NCBI GenBank assembly: GCA_964586145.1
Contig: CAZPHH010000107.1
Span: forward strand, 1 to 14,775
DNA length: 14,775 bases
DNA from: JAFGJQ01 sp964586145
GTDB lineage: Bacteria; Planctomycetota; Phycisphaerae; UBA1845
Direction of reading: 5' to 3'
Part shown: positions 4,636 to 12,462 of the stretch, one piece after another
Numbering within the stretch: position 1 is the first letter of the stretch
How the letters are laid out: every line of letters begins with the position of its first letter
The notes under the pieces: model-generated
The model's input: only the letters and a program-made list of their open reading frames with translations
Databases searched by the model: none
What the model was told of the DNA's origin: nothing
Position numbers and translations under genes: made by a program

Positions 4636-7062
4636 ATGAAGATTCACGCGGTTGATGTGCCGCCGCTCGAGGGCCCCGGCAGTCACTATGTCTCCAACCG
4701 GCCCCCGCTGCGACCCAGTCCACTCGTGAAGCTGCCGATCGGGGCCATCACGCCGCGCGGATGGCTGCGCGAGCAACTGATCCGGATGCGGGATGGGTTT
4801 GTCGGCCATCTGCCGGAGGTGAGCCGGTTCTGCCGCTCGGACAGCGGCTGGCTCCACCCGAAGGAGAAGGCCGCCTGGGAAGAGATCCCGTACTGGCTCA
4901 GGGGGTTCGGTGACCTGGGCTACGTGCTGAAGGACCCGCGGATCATCCGAGAGGCACGGGTCTGGCTCGACGCCCTGCTCGCCGGCCAGGATGCCGACGG
5001 CTGGATCGGCCCGCAGCCGATGAAGGCGTCTGGTGACGCGTGGCCGAACATGATCATGCTGTTCGCGCTGCGCAGCTTCTTCGAGGCCACGCAAGACGAA
5101 CGCGTGCTCCCGGTCATGACGCGGTACTTCCGATACCGCAATTCCCTCCCGGACAAGGATCTGTACGTCCACGCCTGGGGCGTCGGAACCTACGCCCTGC
5201 AATGGTGGCAGCACGTGCGGGCGGGCGATGAGTTGGACAGCGTCTACTGGCTATACAACCACACCGGCGATAGCTGGCTGATCGAGTTCGCCCAGCGCAT
5301 CCGCACAAACTGGGCGGATTGGGGCCGAACGGTCCAAAGCTGGCACGGCGTCAACATCTGCCAGGGGTTCCGCAACCCGGCCATCTGGTATCAGCAGTCG
5401 CACGACGAGGCGGACCTCGATGCGTCCCGACGGTGCCTGGCCGAGGTCTACGACAAGTACGGCCAGGTGCCCGGCGGCATGTTCGGGGCGGACGAAGACG
5501 CCCGGCCCGGCTACCCCGGCCCGCGGCAGGGGGCCGAAACCTGTTCGATGACCGAGATTATGCTCTCGTATGAGATGCTCCTGAAGATCACAGGGCAGGT
5601 GGACTGGGCGGACCGGCTGGAAGACGTGGCCTTCAACGCGCTGCCGGCCTCGATGACGCCGGACTTGAAGGGCCTGCATTACCTGACGGCGCCGAACCTC
5701 GTGCAGAGCGACTGCGGCACCAAGGCGCCGGGCCTGGAAAACGGCGGCAACACGCTGGCGTTCGATCCGTGGGACTTCCGCTGCTGCCAGCACAATGTCG
5801 CCATGGGCTGGCCCTACCTGGCCGAACACCTCTGGATGGCCACCCAGGACCGCGGACTGGCGGCGGTGGTATACGCGGCCAGTGACGTGACGGCCAAGGT
5901 GGCCGACGGCGCGGAGGTGACGATACGCTCGAACACGGACTACCCGTTTGAGGAAACGATCACCCTGCGGATTGCCGCAGCCAAGCCTGTGGCGTTTCCG
6001 CTGTACCTGCGCGTGCCGGGCTGGTGCGACGGTCCGGAGGTGGCGGTGAACGGGGAGCGTCGCGCGGCACAGGCGCAAGGCGGGGAGTACGTCGTGATGC
6101 AGCAGCGATGGTCGGACGGGGACGAGATCAAGCTGCACCTGCCGGCCAAAGTGACGCTGAAACGATGGAAGGCCAACGGCAACAGCGTGTCGGTGTACCG
6201 CGGGCCGCTGGCGTACTCCCTGCGCATCGAGGAGCGCTGGCACACGATCCGCGAGGGAATCGGCGAGGATTACCAGAAGTGGCCGGCGTTCGAGGTCTAC
6301 CCGCAGACGCCGTGGAACTACGGGCTGGACATCGAGGGCGCGACCGATCCGGCTGCCCTGTTCGAGGTCGTGCATAAGCCCGGCCCGCCGGCCCCGCAGC
6401 CGTTCACGCTGGATGACACCCTCATCGAACTGACCACCCGCGGCAAGCGCATCCCGGCCTGGCAGCAGGATCCCACCGGGCTGGTCGGCGAAGTGCAGGA
6501 AAGCCCGGCCCGAGTGGACCCGGGTCTGCCCGAGACGATCACGCTGGTGCCGATGGGCTGCGCCCGGCTGCGCATCTCGGCGTTTCCGACGGTCAGCAGC
6601 GGTCCGGACGCGCACGAGTGGATGCCGCCGCTGGAATGCCTGCACGAGGCCTCGCACGTGTCTGACGACCTCTCGGCCGTCAGCAACGGCGATTGGCCCT
6701 GGACCGGCAAGGACCCCAGCAGGGTGCCTCGCTTCACCTGGCGACCCCACAAGGGAACCACCGAATGGATCACGTACCGGTTCGAGCGAGTGCGGCCGGT
6801 GTCGGAAGTGCATGTGTACTGGGTGGACGACGGCGAGGGCGGCGAGTGCCGTCCGCCCGCCTCGTGGCGGATTTTCTGGCGAAAGAACGGCGCGTGGGAG
6901 CCCGTGGTGTCGCACGGCAAGGCGGGCGCGGACCGGCGCGGCTGGGACTCCATGCGGTTCGATCCGGTGGAGACGACCGAGTTGAAGCTCGAAGTGACGC
7001 TGCAGGAAGGGCACTCCGGCGGGATCATCGAATGGGTCGTGGGGGTGTTGAATCCGAGCTGA
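4636..7062 (+). CDS. GH127-type (DUF1680) beta-L-arabinofuranosidase-like glycoside hydrolase, no signal peptide
   Basis: Predicted to release beta-L-arabinofuranose or a related sugar from plant-type glycans; family known, exact substrate not. The 808-aa protein has an (alpha/alpha)6-barrel region at about 30-410, a beta-sandwich at about 420-650 and a discoidin (F5/8 C-like) domain at about 660-808 (WITYRFERVRPVSEVHVYW, then SGGIIEWVV). The thiol/zinc active-site pattern of HypBA1 is kept: Glu301 and Cys303 in AETCSMTE, Cys383 and Cys384 in FRCCQHN; Glu287 may be the acid/base. The family's YDLPN/TAY signature is absent, so it belongs to a divergent DUF1680 branch. No N-terminal hydrophobic segment is seen, so it is probably cytoplasmic. 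GAGGA precedes the ATG by 7 nt. It is followed 152 nt later by a paralogue on the same strand. Confidence 0.85.
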   Translation: MKIHAVDVPPLEGPGSHYVSNRPPLRPSPLVKLPIGAITPRGWLREQLIRMRDGFVGHLPEVSRFCRSDSGWLHPKEKAAWEEIPYWLRGFGDLGYVLKDPRIIREARVWLDALLAGQDADGWIGPQPMKASGDAWPNMIMLFALRSFFEATQDERVLPVMTRYFRYRNSLPDKDLYVHAWGVGTYALQWWQHVRAGDELDSVYWLYNHTGDSWLIEFAQRIRTNWADWGRTVQSWHGVNICQGFRNPAIWYQQSHDEADLDASRRCLAEVYDKYGQVPGGMFGADEDARPGYPGPRQGAETCSMTEIMLSYEMLLKITGQVDWADRLEDVAFNALPASMTPDLKGLHYLTAPNLVQSDCGTKAPGLENGGNTLAFDPWDFRCCQHNVAMGWPYLAEHLWMATQDRGLAAVVYAASDVTAKVADGAEVTIRSNTDYPFEETITLRIAAAKPVAFPLYLRVPGWCDGPEVAVNGERRAAQAQGGEYVVMQQRWSDGDEIKLHLPAKVTLKRWKANGNSVSVYRGPLAYSLRIEERWHTIREGIGEDYQKWPAFEVYPQTPWNYGLDIEGATDPAALFEVVHKPGPPAPQPFTLDDTLIELTTRGKRIPAWQQDPTGLVGEVQESPARVDPGLPETITLVPMGCARLRISAFPTVSSGPDAHEWMPPLECLHEASHVSDDLSAVSNGDWPWTGKDPSRVPRFTWRPHKGTTEWITYRFERVRPVSEVHVYWVDDGEGGECRPPASWRIFWRKNGAWEPVVSHGKAGADRRGWDSMRFDPVETTELKLEVTLQEGHSGGIIEWVVGVLNPS

Positions 7063-7064
7063 TC

Positions 7065-7113
7065 CCGAATTGCGAATGGCGAATGGCAAATTGCCAATTG
7101 CGAATGGCGAAAC
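7065..7113 (+). repeat. Degenerate 7-bp tandem repeat, about seven copies
   Basis: Seven consecutive heptamers: CCGAATT, GCGAATG, GCGAATG, GCAAATT, GCCAATT, GCGAATG, GCGAAAC, with consensus GCGAATK. It begins 2 nt after the stop of the first GH127 gene and fills the first third of the spacer. GGCAAATTGCC within it is self-complementary. AT-rich relative to its surroundings. Confidence 0.75.
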
Positions 7114-7214
7114 GGGGAGGTAGGGGCCCGAGAATCAAGGGATACAGGGATCGAGGGGGGTGGGGCGCGGGGGTCTGCAGAGCGCGGGCGGTGGTCGGCA
7201 AGCGGAGGCGGCAC

Positions 7215-9593
7215 ATGGTGCGATGGATGACGATGGTGATGGCGGTCGCGGCAACCGTAGCGAGCGCGGCGGAGCCGGGGCTGACGCCGGTGCCATTTGG
7301 CGCGGTGGAAGTCACGGACGAGTTCTGGGCGCCTCGCATGAAGACCAACCGCGAGCGGACGATCCCTCACAACTTCCGGATGTGCGAGGAGTCCGGGCGG
7401 ATCAACAACCTGCGCCGGGCCGGTGGGCTCCTGGAAGGCAGGGAGTTTGAGGGGTACCGGTTCAACGACTCGGACGTGTACAAGGCCCTGGAAGGCGCGT
7501 GCTACGAACTGGCCCGCAAGCCCGATCCGGCCCTGGGCAAGCAGGTGGATGACCTGATCGCCGTCCTCGCCGCGGCCCAGCAGCCGGACGGCTACCTCAA
7601 CAGCTACTACGCGCTGGCCGAGCCGGACGCGCGCTGGACGAACCTCAAAGACGCGCACGAGCTCTACTGCGGCGGGCACCTGATCGAGGCGGCGGTGGCG
7701 CACCACCAGGGCACGGGCAAACGCACGCTGCTGGACGTCGCCGTCCGGTTCGCCGACCATGTGGCGTCCATCTTCGGGCCGGACAAGCGGCGCGACGTGC
7801 CCGGGCACCAGGAAATCGAACTGGCGCTGGTGAGGCTCTCGGCCGCCACGGGCGACACCCGGTACCGCGACCTTGCCCACTTCTTCCTGGAGGAGCGGGG
7901 TCGGGCGCACGGACGAGGGCTCTACGGCGAGTACTGCCAGGACCACGTGCCGATCGACCAGCAAACCGAGATCGTCGGGCACGCGGTGCGGGCGATGTAC
8001 TACTACTGCGGGCTGGCGGACGTCATGCGGGCGTCGGACAGCCGGTCGCACCTGTCCGCGCTGGAACACATTTGGAACGACGTCACCCTGCGGAAGCTCT
8101 ACGTCACCGGCGGCATTGGCCCATCGGCGCACAACGAAGGGTTCACCATCCCGTACGATCTGCCCAACGAAACCGCTTACTGCGAATCCTGCGCGTCCAT
8201 CGGGCTGGTGTTCTGGGCGCACCGCATGAATCTGCTCACAAAAGACGCCCGATACGCGAACGTCCTGGAGCGCGTGCTCTACAACTCGCTCCCCGCCGGC
8301 GTCTCGCTGAGCGGCGACCGATTCTTCTACGTGAACCCGCTGGCCGGCCGGGGCGGGCACCACCGCCGGCCCTGGTACAGTTGCGCCTGCTGCCCGCCGA
8401 ACTTCGCCCGCTTTTTCCCCACGCTGGGCGGCTACGTCTATGCCGCGGACCACGAGGGGATCTACGTGAACCTCTATGTGACCGGGCGTGCCGAAATCCG
8501 CGTTGCCGGCGTTCCGGTGAACGTGGAGCAGAAGACGGACTATCCGTGGAACGGTTCCGTGCGACTGACGGTGTCCCCGCCCGCGGAAAAGCCGTTCGCG
8601 GTTTGCCTGCGGCTTCCCGACTGGTGCCCGAAGGCCGAGGCGAAAGTCAACGGCCAAACGCTGGAGGCCCCGTTCATCCGCAAAGGTTACCTGCGAATCG
8701 AACGTGCTTGGAAGCCGGGTGACACTGTGGAGTGGTCGCTCGCCATGCCCATCCAGCGCATCGAGGCGAATCCGCGGGTGATGGCCAACCGCGGGCGCGT
8801 GGCGCTCCAGCGCGGGCCGATCGTGTACTGCGTGGAAGCTCAGGATGCCAACGGCGCGGCGGACCGGCTCGTCCTGCCCCGCGACGCCGTTCTGAGCGCG
8901 ATGCACCGCAAAGACTTGCTGGGCGGCGTGACGGTCATTGAGGGAAAGGGACGCGAGGCGGCGGCCCCCACCGCCTGGGGCGCGGACCTGTACCGCCCGG
9001 TGACAGAGGGTCGAACCGTGGACTTCACCGCGATTCCCTACTGTGTGTGGAACAATCGGCAGGCCGGGGCCATGACGGTCTGGCTGCCGGAATCGGACGG
9101 GCTGGTTCCCCCGCAGCCGGCAGAGCGAATCAAGGCCTCCGCGTCGCACGTGAACCAGCAACTGGCCGCAGTGCATGACGGACTGGAGCCGGCCTGGCCC
9201 GGCGACATGAACGTGCCGCGGCTGGACTGGTGGGATCATCTGGGCACCGTGGAATGGCTGCAATACGATTTCGAGAAACCCCGGCAGGTGACCGGCGTGG
9301 ACGTGTACTGGTTTGATGACGGCCGCCTGGGCGGGCGCTGCCGCGTGCCGGCGTCGTGGAAGCTGCTCCGCCGCGACGGCGAGGAATGGCGCGAGGTGGC
9401 CAACCCCACCGACTACGGCACGCAGCGTGACCAAGTGAACCGCGTCTGGTTCGACCCGGTGGAAACATCCGCCCTGCGACTCGAAGTCCAGTTGCAGCCC
9501 GATTTCTCCGGCGGCGTCCTGGAATGGGCGGTGCTGGAGGATACGGCTCGGCCGTGCTCCCGGCACGCCGGGGTCTCGGCTGCACCAGAGTGA
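7215..9593 (+). CDS. Secreted GH127-type (DUF1680) beta-L-arabinofuranosidase-like glycoside hydrolase
   Basis: The 792-aa protein begins with a signal peptide (MVRWMTMVMAVAATVASAA, cleavage likely near residue 18), so it acts in the periplasm or outside. The catalytic region follows: YDLPNETAY, then Glu324 and Cys326 in CESCASIG, and Cys392/Cys393 in CACCPPNFARF, equivalent to the HypBA1 metal ligands and nucleophile; Glu308 in NEGF sits where the HypBA1 acid/base Glu lies, 16 residues before the ligand Glu. This is the more canonical of the two GH127 proteins. The C-terminus (about 640-790) is a discoidin-like domain closely resembling that of its neighbour (VDVYWFDDG, PASWK, FDPVETS, SGGVLEWAV). 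The ATG at 7215 is chosen over upstream in-frame starts, which overlap the previous gene, because GGAGG lies 6 nt before it and the signal peptide starts there. Probably an operon with the preceding gene. Confidence 0.92.
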   Translation: MVRWMTMVMAVAATVASAAEPGLTPVPFGAVEVTDEFWAPRMKTNRERTIPHNFRMCEESGRINNLRRAGGLLEGREFEGYRFNDSDVYKALEGACYELARKPDPALGKQVDDLIAVLAAAQQPDGYLNSYYALAEPDARWTNLKDAHELYCGGHLIEAAVAHHQGTGKRTLLDVAVRFADHVASIFGPDKRRDVPGHQEIELALVRLSAATGDTRYRDLAHFFLEERGRAHGRGLYGEYCQDHVPIDQQTEIVGHAVRAMYYYCGLADVMRASDSRSHLSALEHIWNDVTLRKLYVTGGIGPSAHNEGFTIPYDLPNETAYCESCASIGLVFWAHRMNLLTKDARYANVLERVLYNSLPAGVSLSGDRFFYVNPLAGRGGHHRRPWYSCACCPPNFARFFPTLGGYVYAADHEGIYVNLYVTGRAEIRVAGVPVNVEQKTDYPWNGSVRLTVSPPAEKPFAVCLRLPDWCPKAEAKVNGQTLEAPFIRKGYLRIERAWKPGDTVEWSLAMPIQRIEANPRVMANRGRVALQRGPIVYCVEAQDANGAADRLVLPRDAVLSAMHRKDLLGGVTVIEGKGREAAAPTAWGADLYRPVTEGRTVDFTAIPYCVWNNRQAGAMTVWLPESDGLVPPQPAERIKASASHVNQQLAAVHDGLEPAWPGDMNVPRLDWWDHLGTVEWLQYDFEKPRQVTGVDVYWFDDGRLGGRCRVPASWKLLRRDGEEWREVANPTDYGTQRDQVNRVWFDPVETSALRLEVQLQPDFSGGVLEWAVLEDTARPCSRHAGVSAAPE

Positions 9594-9606
9594 GAACTCC
9601 TTTTCA

Positions 9607-9627
9607 CCCTTCGGCCCGCGAGAAGGG
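9607..9627. terminator. Possible weak hairpin between convergent genes
   Basis: CCCTTC (9607-9612) and GAAGGG (9622-9627) form a 6-bp stem with a 9-nt loop, between the convergent GH127 and HD-GYP stops. The plus-strand tail is only ATTT; on the minus strand the stem is followed by TGAAAAGG, so it is weak in both directions. Confidence 0.3.
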
Positions 9628-9694
9628 ATTTCCGAAAACCCCGCAGGGCCCGCTCCGGCGCACTGGTCCCTATCCGCTCTTCTCCCGAGGACGG

Positions 9695-11056
9695 TCAGTC
9701 TTCCGCGGCCGAGACCCCCTTCTCCGCGATCGCCCGAAACTGCTGCTCACGCGCGAGGAACGCTTCCACTACGGCCGGATCGAAGTGGCTGCCCGATTCG
9801 GAGACGATGATGTCTCGGGCCTGCTCGTGCGAGAGCGACGGCTTGTACACGCGCCGACTGGTCAACGCATCGTATACGTCGGCCAGCGCCACCAGACGGG
9901 CGGACCAGGGGATGTCCTCCTGCTGAAGCTGGAACGGATACCCCGCGCCGTCCCATCGCTCGTGGTGGGCGAAGGTGATCTGGCACGCGTTGGCCAGGAA
10001 GTCGTCCTCGCCGAGCTTCCGCATGATGGCCAGCAGCGTCTCCCCCCCAATGACCGGGTGTTTCTCAATCACCCGCCGTTCGTCGTCGGTCAGGTGACCG
10101 GGCTTGCGGAGCACCGCATCCGGCACACCCACCTTGCCCACATCGTGCAGGGACGAGGCAAGGCCCAGCGTGCGAATCTGGTCGGGTGACATCGGCAGAT
10201 TGCGCCTTCTTTGCACCATCTCTTCGGCCAGCACCTCCACGAAGGCACGGATGCGCTCCAGGTGGTCTCCGGTCTCCGTGTCGCGCGACTCGGTCAGTTT
10301 CGCCAGTCCGAAAATGACAGCATCACGCGTCTTGAGCAGGGCCCGGCTGCGCTGGTTGACCAGGTCCTCGAGGTTTTCGTTGATGGCCGCCAGCCGGTTC
10401 TCATACTTCCGCATGATGAACCACGTCAGGCACGTGCCCACCAGGGCCATCGCCACGACCACCAGCACACCCACGCGTCGCACCGGTCCGAGCACTCTCT
10501 CCACCGTCAGGACGACCGCGGTCTCGGGCCGGTGAATGAGGACGGTGGCGTTCAAGGGGGCGATCTCGTACGCGGCAACCAGGTGCCGTCCGTTCGGAAG
10601 GTCAGCCCAACCCGTAACCGGTTCCGAAGACGACCGGGCGGCTTCGATGATTGCCGCTTCCCGCGGCAGCCCGTGCAGGACGGCCAGCCCCGGGCGGGTT
10701 TGCCGAAGGTCTTCACGCTCGCGAAACTGAGGATGACAGAGTACTGATCCGTCCGTGTTGCTCACCACGCAGACGAATCCCTCATTGGGAAGCCGGACGG
10801 TCTCGATCACCGCCTGAAGCCGGCCCCAGTCATCGGAACCGACCCGCAGGTCACTCAGCTTCATCAACTCCACAATGCTGGCCGTCTGGCGAGCGGTGTG
10901 GATGTTGTTGGCCCGATACCCGTCCCGCACCAGGCTGCCCACCTCCCGGCCGAGCCATCGGCCGAAGAGGGCCAGCCCCAGGGACAGGCAGATCAACTGG
11001 CCGGCGGCCACGAGCACGATCAAGGCCGATCGGGACCGAATCATACGAGTTCTCAT
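9695..11056 (-). CDS. Membrane-bound Cache-sensor HD-GYP cyclic-di-GMP phosphodiesterase
   Basis: The 453-aa protein degrades cyclic-di-GMP in response to an extracytoplasmic cue. Layout: TM1 about 11-31; a periplasmic region of about 160 aa resembling a Cache sensor (VSNTDGSVLCHPQF); TM2 about 195-215; a coiled-coil linker (YENRLAAINENLEDLVNQRS); then an HD-GYP domain. Catalytic motifs are intact: HD at 304-305 in LHDVGKVGVPD, HHERWDGAGYP at 364-374 and DVYDALTS after it, so an active enzyme is expected. The ATG at 11056 is preferred because the membrane anchor begins there; the open frame extends much further upstream but that part lies opposite the methyltransferase and reads as Gly/Arg-rich. 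ATG 11044 is an alternative; no strong ribosome site is seen. It starts 86 nt after the methyltransferase on the same strand, so co-transcription is likely. Confidence 0.93.
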   Translation of the reverse strand: MRTRMIRSRSALIVLVAAGQLICLSLGLALFGRWLGREVGSLVRDGYRANNIHTARQTASIVELMKLSDLRVGSDDWGRLQAVIETVRLPNEGFVCVVSNTDGSVLCHPQFREREDLRQTRPGLAVLHGLPREAAIIEAARSSSEPVTGWADLPNGRHLVAAYEIAPLNATVLIHRPETAVVLTVERVLGPVRRVGVLVVVAMALVGTCLTWFIMRKYENRLAAINENLEDLVNQRSRALLKTRDAVIFGLAKLTESRDTETGDHLERIRAFVEVLAEEMVQRRRNLPMSPDQIRTLGLASSLHDVGKVGVPDAVLRKPGHLTDDERRVIEKHPVIGGETLLAIMRKLGEDDFLANACQITFAHHERWDGAGYPFQLQQEDIPWSARLVALADVYDALTSRRVYKPSLSHEQARDIIVSESGSHFDPAVVEAFLAREQQFRAIAEKGVSAAED

Positions 11057-11142
11057 AGGCCGCCCAATCTCCCGACGGGGGGTCGGCTCAACAGCGGGGA
11101 TGGCAGTATCTTCCCCGGCCGCAAGATCCGTCGCAGGTGCTT

Positions 11143-12342
11143 CTATAGCACGCGCACCCACACCGCCTTCAGGTACGACGACTCCGGGCAGCGCGGGGAG
11201 ACGGGATGGTCCATCCCGGCCCCCGTCACCGCCAGGATCTGGACGGACCGGCCGGCCTGACGCACGGAGGCGGTCACCAGGGACACAAACTCGTCGCGTC
11301 CCATCGCGCCGCTGCACGAGCAGGTCAACAGCAGCCCGCCCGGCGCCACCAGCCCCGCCGCCAGCCGGTTCAGGTCCGCGTACTTCCTGCGGCCTTCCTC
11401 CGTGTCGTTGCGGCCGAAAACCAGCTTCGGCGGATCGAGCACCAGCACATCGTACTGGCGCCGGTTCACCTGCATCTGCCGCATGTATGTGAACGCATCG
11501 GCCTGCAGCGTGTCCACGCGCACCTGGTTGAGGTTTGCGTTGACCCGCGCCATGGCGACCGCCGCCTCGTCCAGGTCTACGCAGGTCACGTCCGACGCGC
11601 CGCCCAGCACCTTCGCGCAGATGCCGAACCCGCCCGAATAGCAGCACACGTCCAGTACGCTGCTTTCGCGGGCCAGTTCCGCCAGCCGCCGTCGGTTCTC
11701 CCGCTGATCGCAGAAGAATCCCGTCTTATGCCCGCCCTCGAACTGCACGCGGAACCGCACGCCGTGCTCCGCGACGTTCACCGACCCCGGACATTGGTCC
11801 GAGACGACCGGCTCTGCGCTGAATCCCTCCTGCCGCTGCACGCGCTCATCCACGTGTACGCGATGATGCCGCGTGCCTGCCGCCTCGTGCAACAACGGCA
11901 GCAGGCGGTCCAGCAGCCGCCACATGCCCAGGCTGAAGACCTCCACGGACAACACGTCGCCGTAGCGATCGACCACCAGCCCGCTCAGGTCGTCCCCTTC
12001 CGCGTGGGTCAGCCGGTACGCGTTCGTGACGGCGTCCAGCCCAAGCCGTTGGCGCCGCAACGCGACCGCCCGCCCGATCGCATCGCGCCAGAACCCCTCA
12101 TCCAGCGTCCCCTCGCCGAAGCGCAGCATCCGCACCGCGATGGCCGATCGCGGATTGTAGAGTCCGTGTCCGAACAGCGTGCCCCGCCGGTCGTACACCG
12201 CCACACAGTCCCCCGGTCGGGCGTCCGGCGACGCCTGCTTCACCATCTTCTGGTAGATGAACGTCTGGTATGCCGCCGACCGCAGGGCGACCCACGGCAA
12301 CTGCCGCTCCGCAAGGCTCGTGTCTGACGCAGGTTCGGTCAT
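11143..12342 (-). CDS. RlmI-like class I SAM-dependent rRNA large-subunit methyltransferase
   Basis: Predicted to make 5-methylcytosine in 23S rRNA, as RlmI (YccW, COG1092) does at C1962 in E. coli. The 399-aa length fits. An N-terminal PUA-like RNA-binding region (about 1-80, with GHGLYNPRSAIAVRML) precedes a central EEHEE-type segment (LSGLVVDRYGD) and a Rossmann methyltransferase: KTGFFCDQRENRR, SAM motif I VLDVCCYSGGFG, motif IV DPPK at 303-306, and TCSCSG at 341-346, which carries the catalytic Cys of m5C enzymes. Orthology to rlmI rather than another COG1092 member is inferred. There is no Shine-Dalgarno before the ATG; an exact TATAAT ends 8 nt upstream, suggesting a leaderless mRNA. 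Divergent from the nucleotidyltransferase gene. Confidence 0.92.
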   Translation of the reverse strand: MTEPASDTSLAERQLPWVALRSAAYQTFIYQKMVKQASPDARPGDCVAVYDRRGTLFGHGLYNPRSAIAVRMLRFGEGTLDEGFWRDAIGRAVALRRQRLGLDAVTNAYRLTHAEGDDLSGLVVDRYGDVLSVEVFSLGMWRLLDRLLPLLHEAAGTRHHRVHVDERVQRQEGFSAEPVVSDQCPGSVNVAEHGVRFRVQFEGGHKTGFFCDQRENRRRLAELARESSVLDVCCYSGGFGICAKVLGGASDVTCVDLDEAAVAMARVNANLNQVRVDTLQADAFTYMRQMQVNRRQYDVLVLDPPKLVFGRNDTEEGRRKYADLNRLAAGLVAPGGLLLTCSCSGAMGRDEFVSLVTASVRQAGRSVQILAVTGAGMDHPVSPRCPESSYLKAVWVRVL

Positions 12343-12350
12343 CGCCGGGG

Positions 12351-12358
12351 ATTATACT
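12351..12358. promoter_or_regulatory. Overlapping divergent -10 boxes (bidirectional promoter)
   Basis: ATTATACT reads as TATAAT on the minus strand (12356-12351) and TATACT on the plus strand (12353-12358). The minus box ends 8 nt before the methyltransferase ATG, so transcription should start at or next to that ATG. The plus box would feed the nucleotidyltransferase with a leader of about 100 nt. No good -35 is visible in either direction. Confidence 0.55.
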
Positions 12359-12462
12359 GCGCTGCCGCCTCGCCCGCGCAATCCCGTCCCCGCGGCACTC
12401 GTCTGTCCGGGCGGTCCGGGCGATCCCTTCTCATTTCTCCGTTCTTCGGTACCATGCTCCGT

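Noticed and set aside
7065..7113. CRISPR array
   Set aside because: The units are 7 bp, contiguous and without spacers; no cas gene is present.
6693..7214. N-terminal extension of the second GH127 frame back into the first GH127 gene
   Set aside because: The extension reads through the end of the previous gene and the heptamer repeat in a non-coding frame; the ATG at 7215 has GGAGG and a signal peptide.
5251..9566. Very long minus-strand open frames opposite the two GH127 genes (over 600 and over 1000 codons)
   Set aside because: They are Arg/His/Pro/Val-rich with no domain, no ribosome site and no promoter, and mirror the codon structure of the real plus-strand genes. Long antisense frames are expected in GC-rich coding DNA.
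11057..11647. N-terminal extension of the HD-GYP frame by about 197 codons
   Set aside because: It lies opposite the methyltransferase gene in another frame, is Gly/Arg-rich, and the genuine membrane anchor starts at 11056.
9695..12342. A defence or signalling island built on the HD-GYP and methyltransferase pair
   Set aside because: Both are complete members of common housekeeping/signalling families (cyclic-di-GMP turnover, rRNA m5C methylation); adjacency alone does not indicate a joint system.
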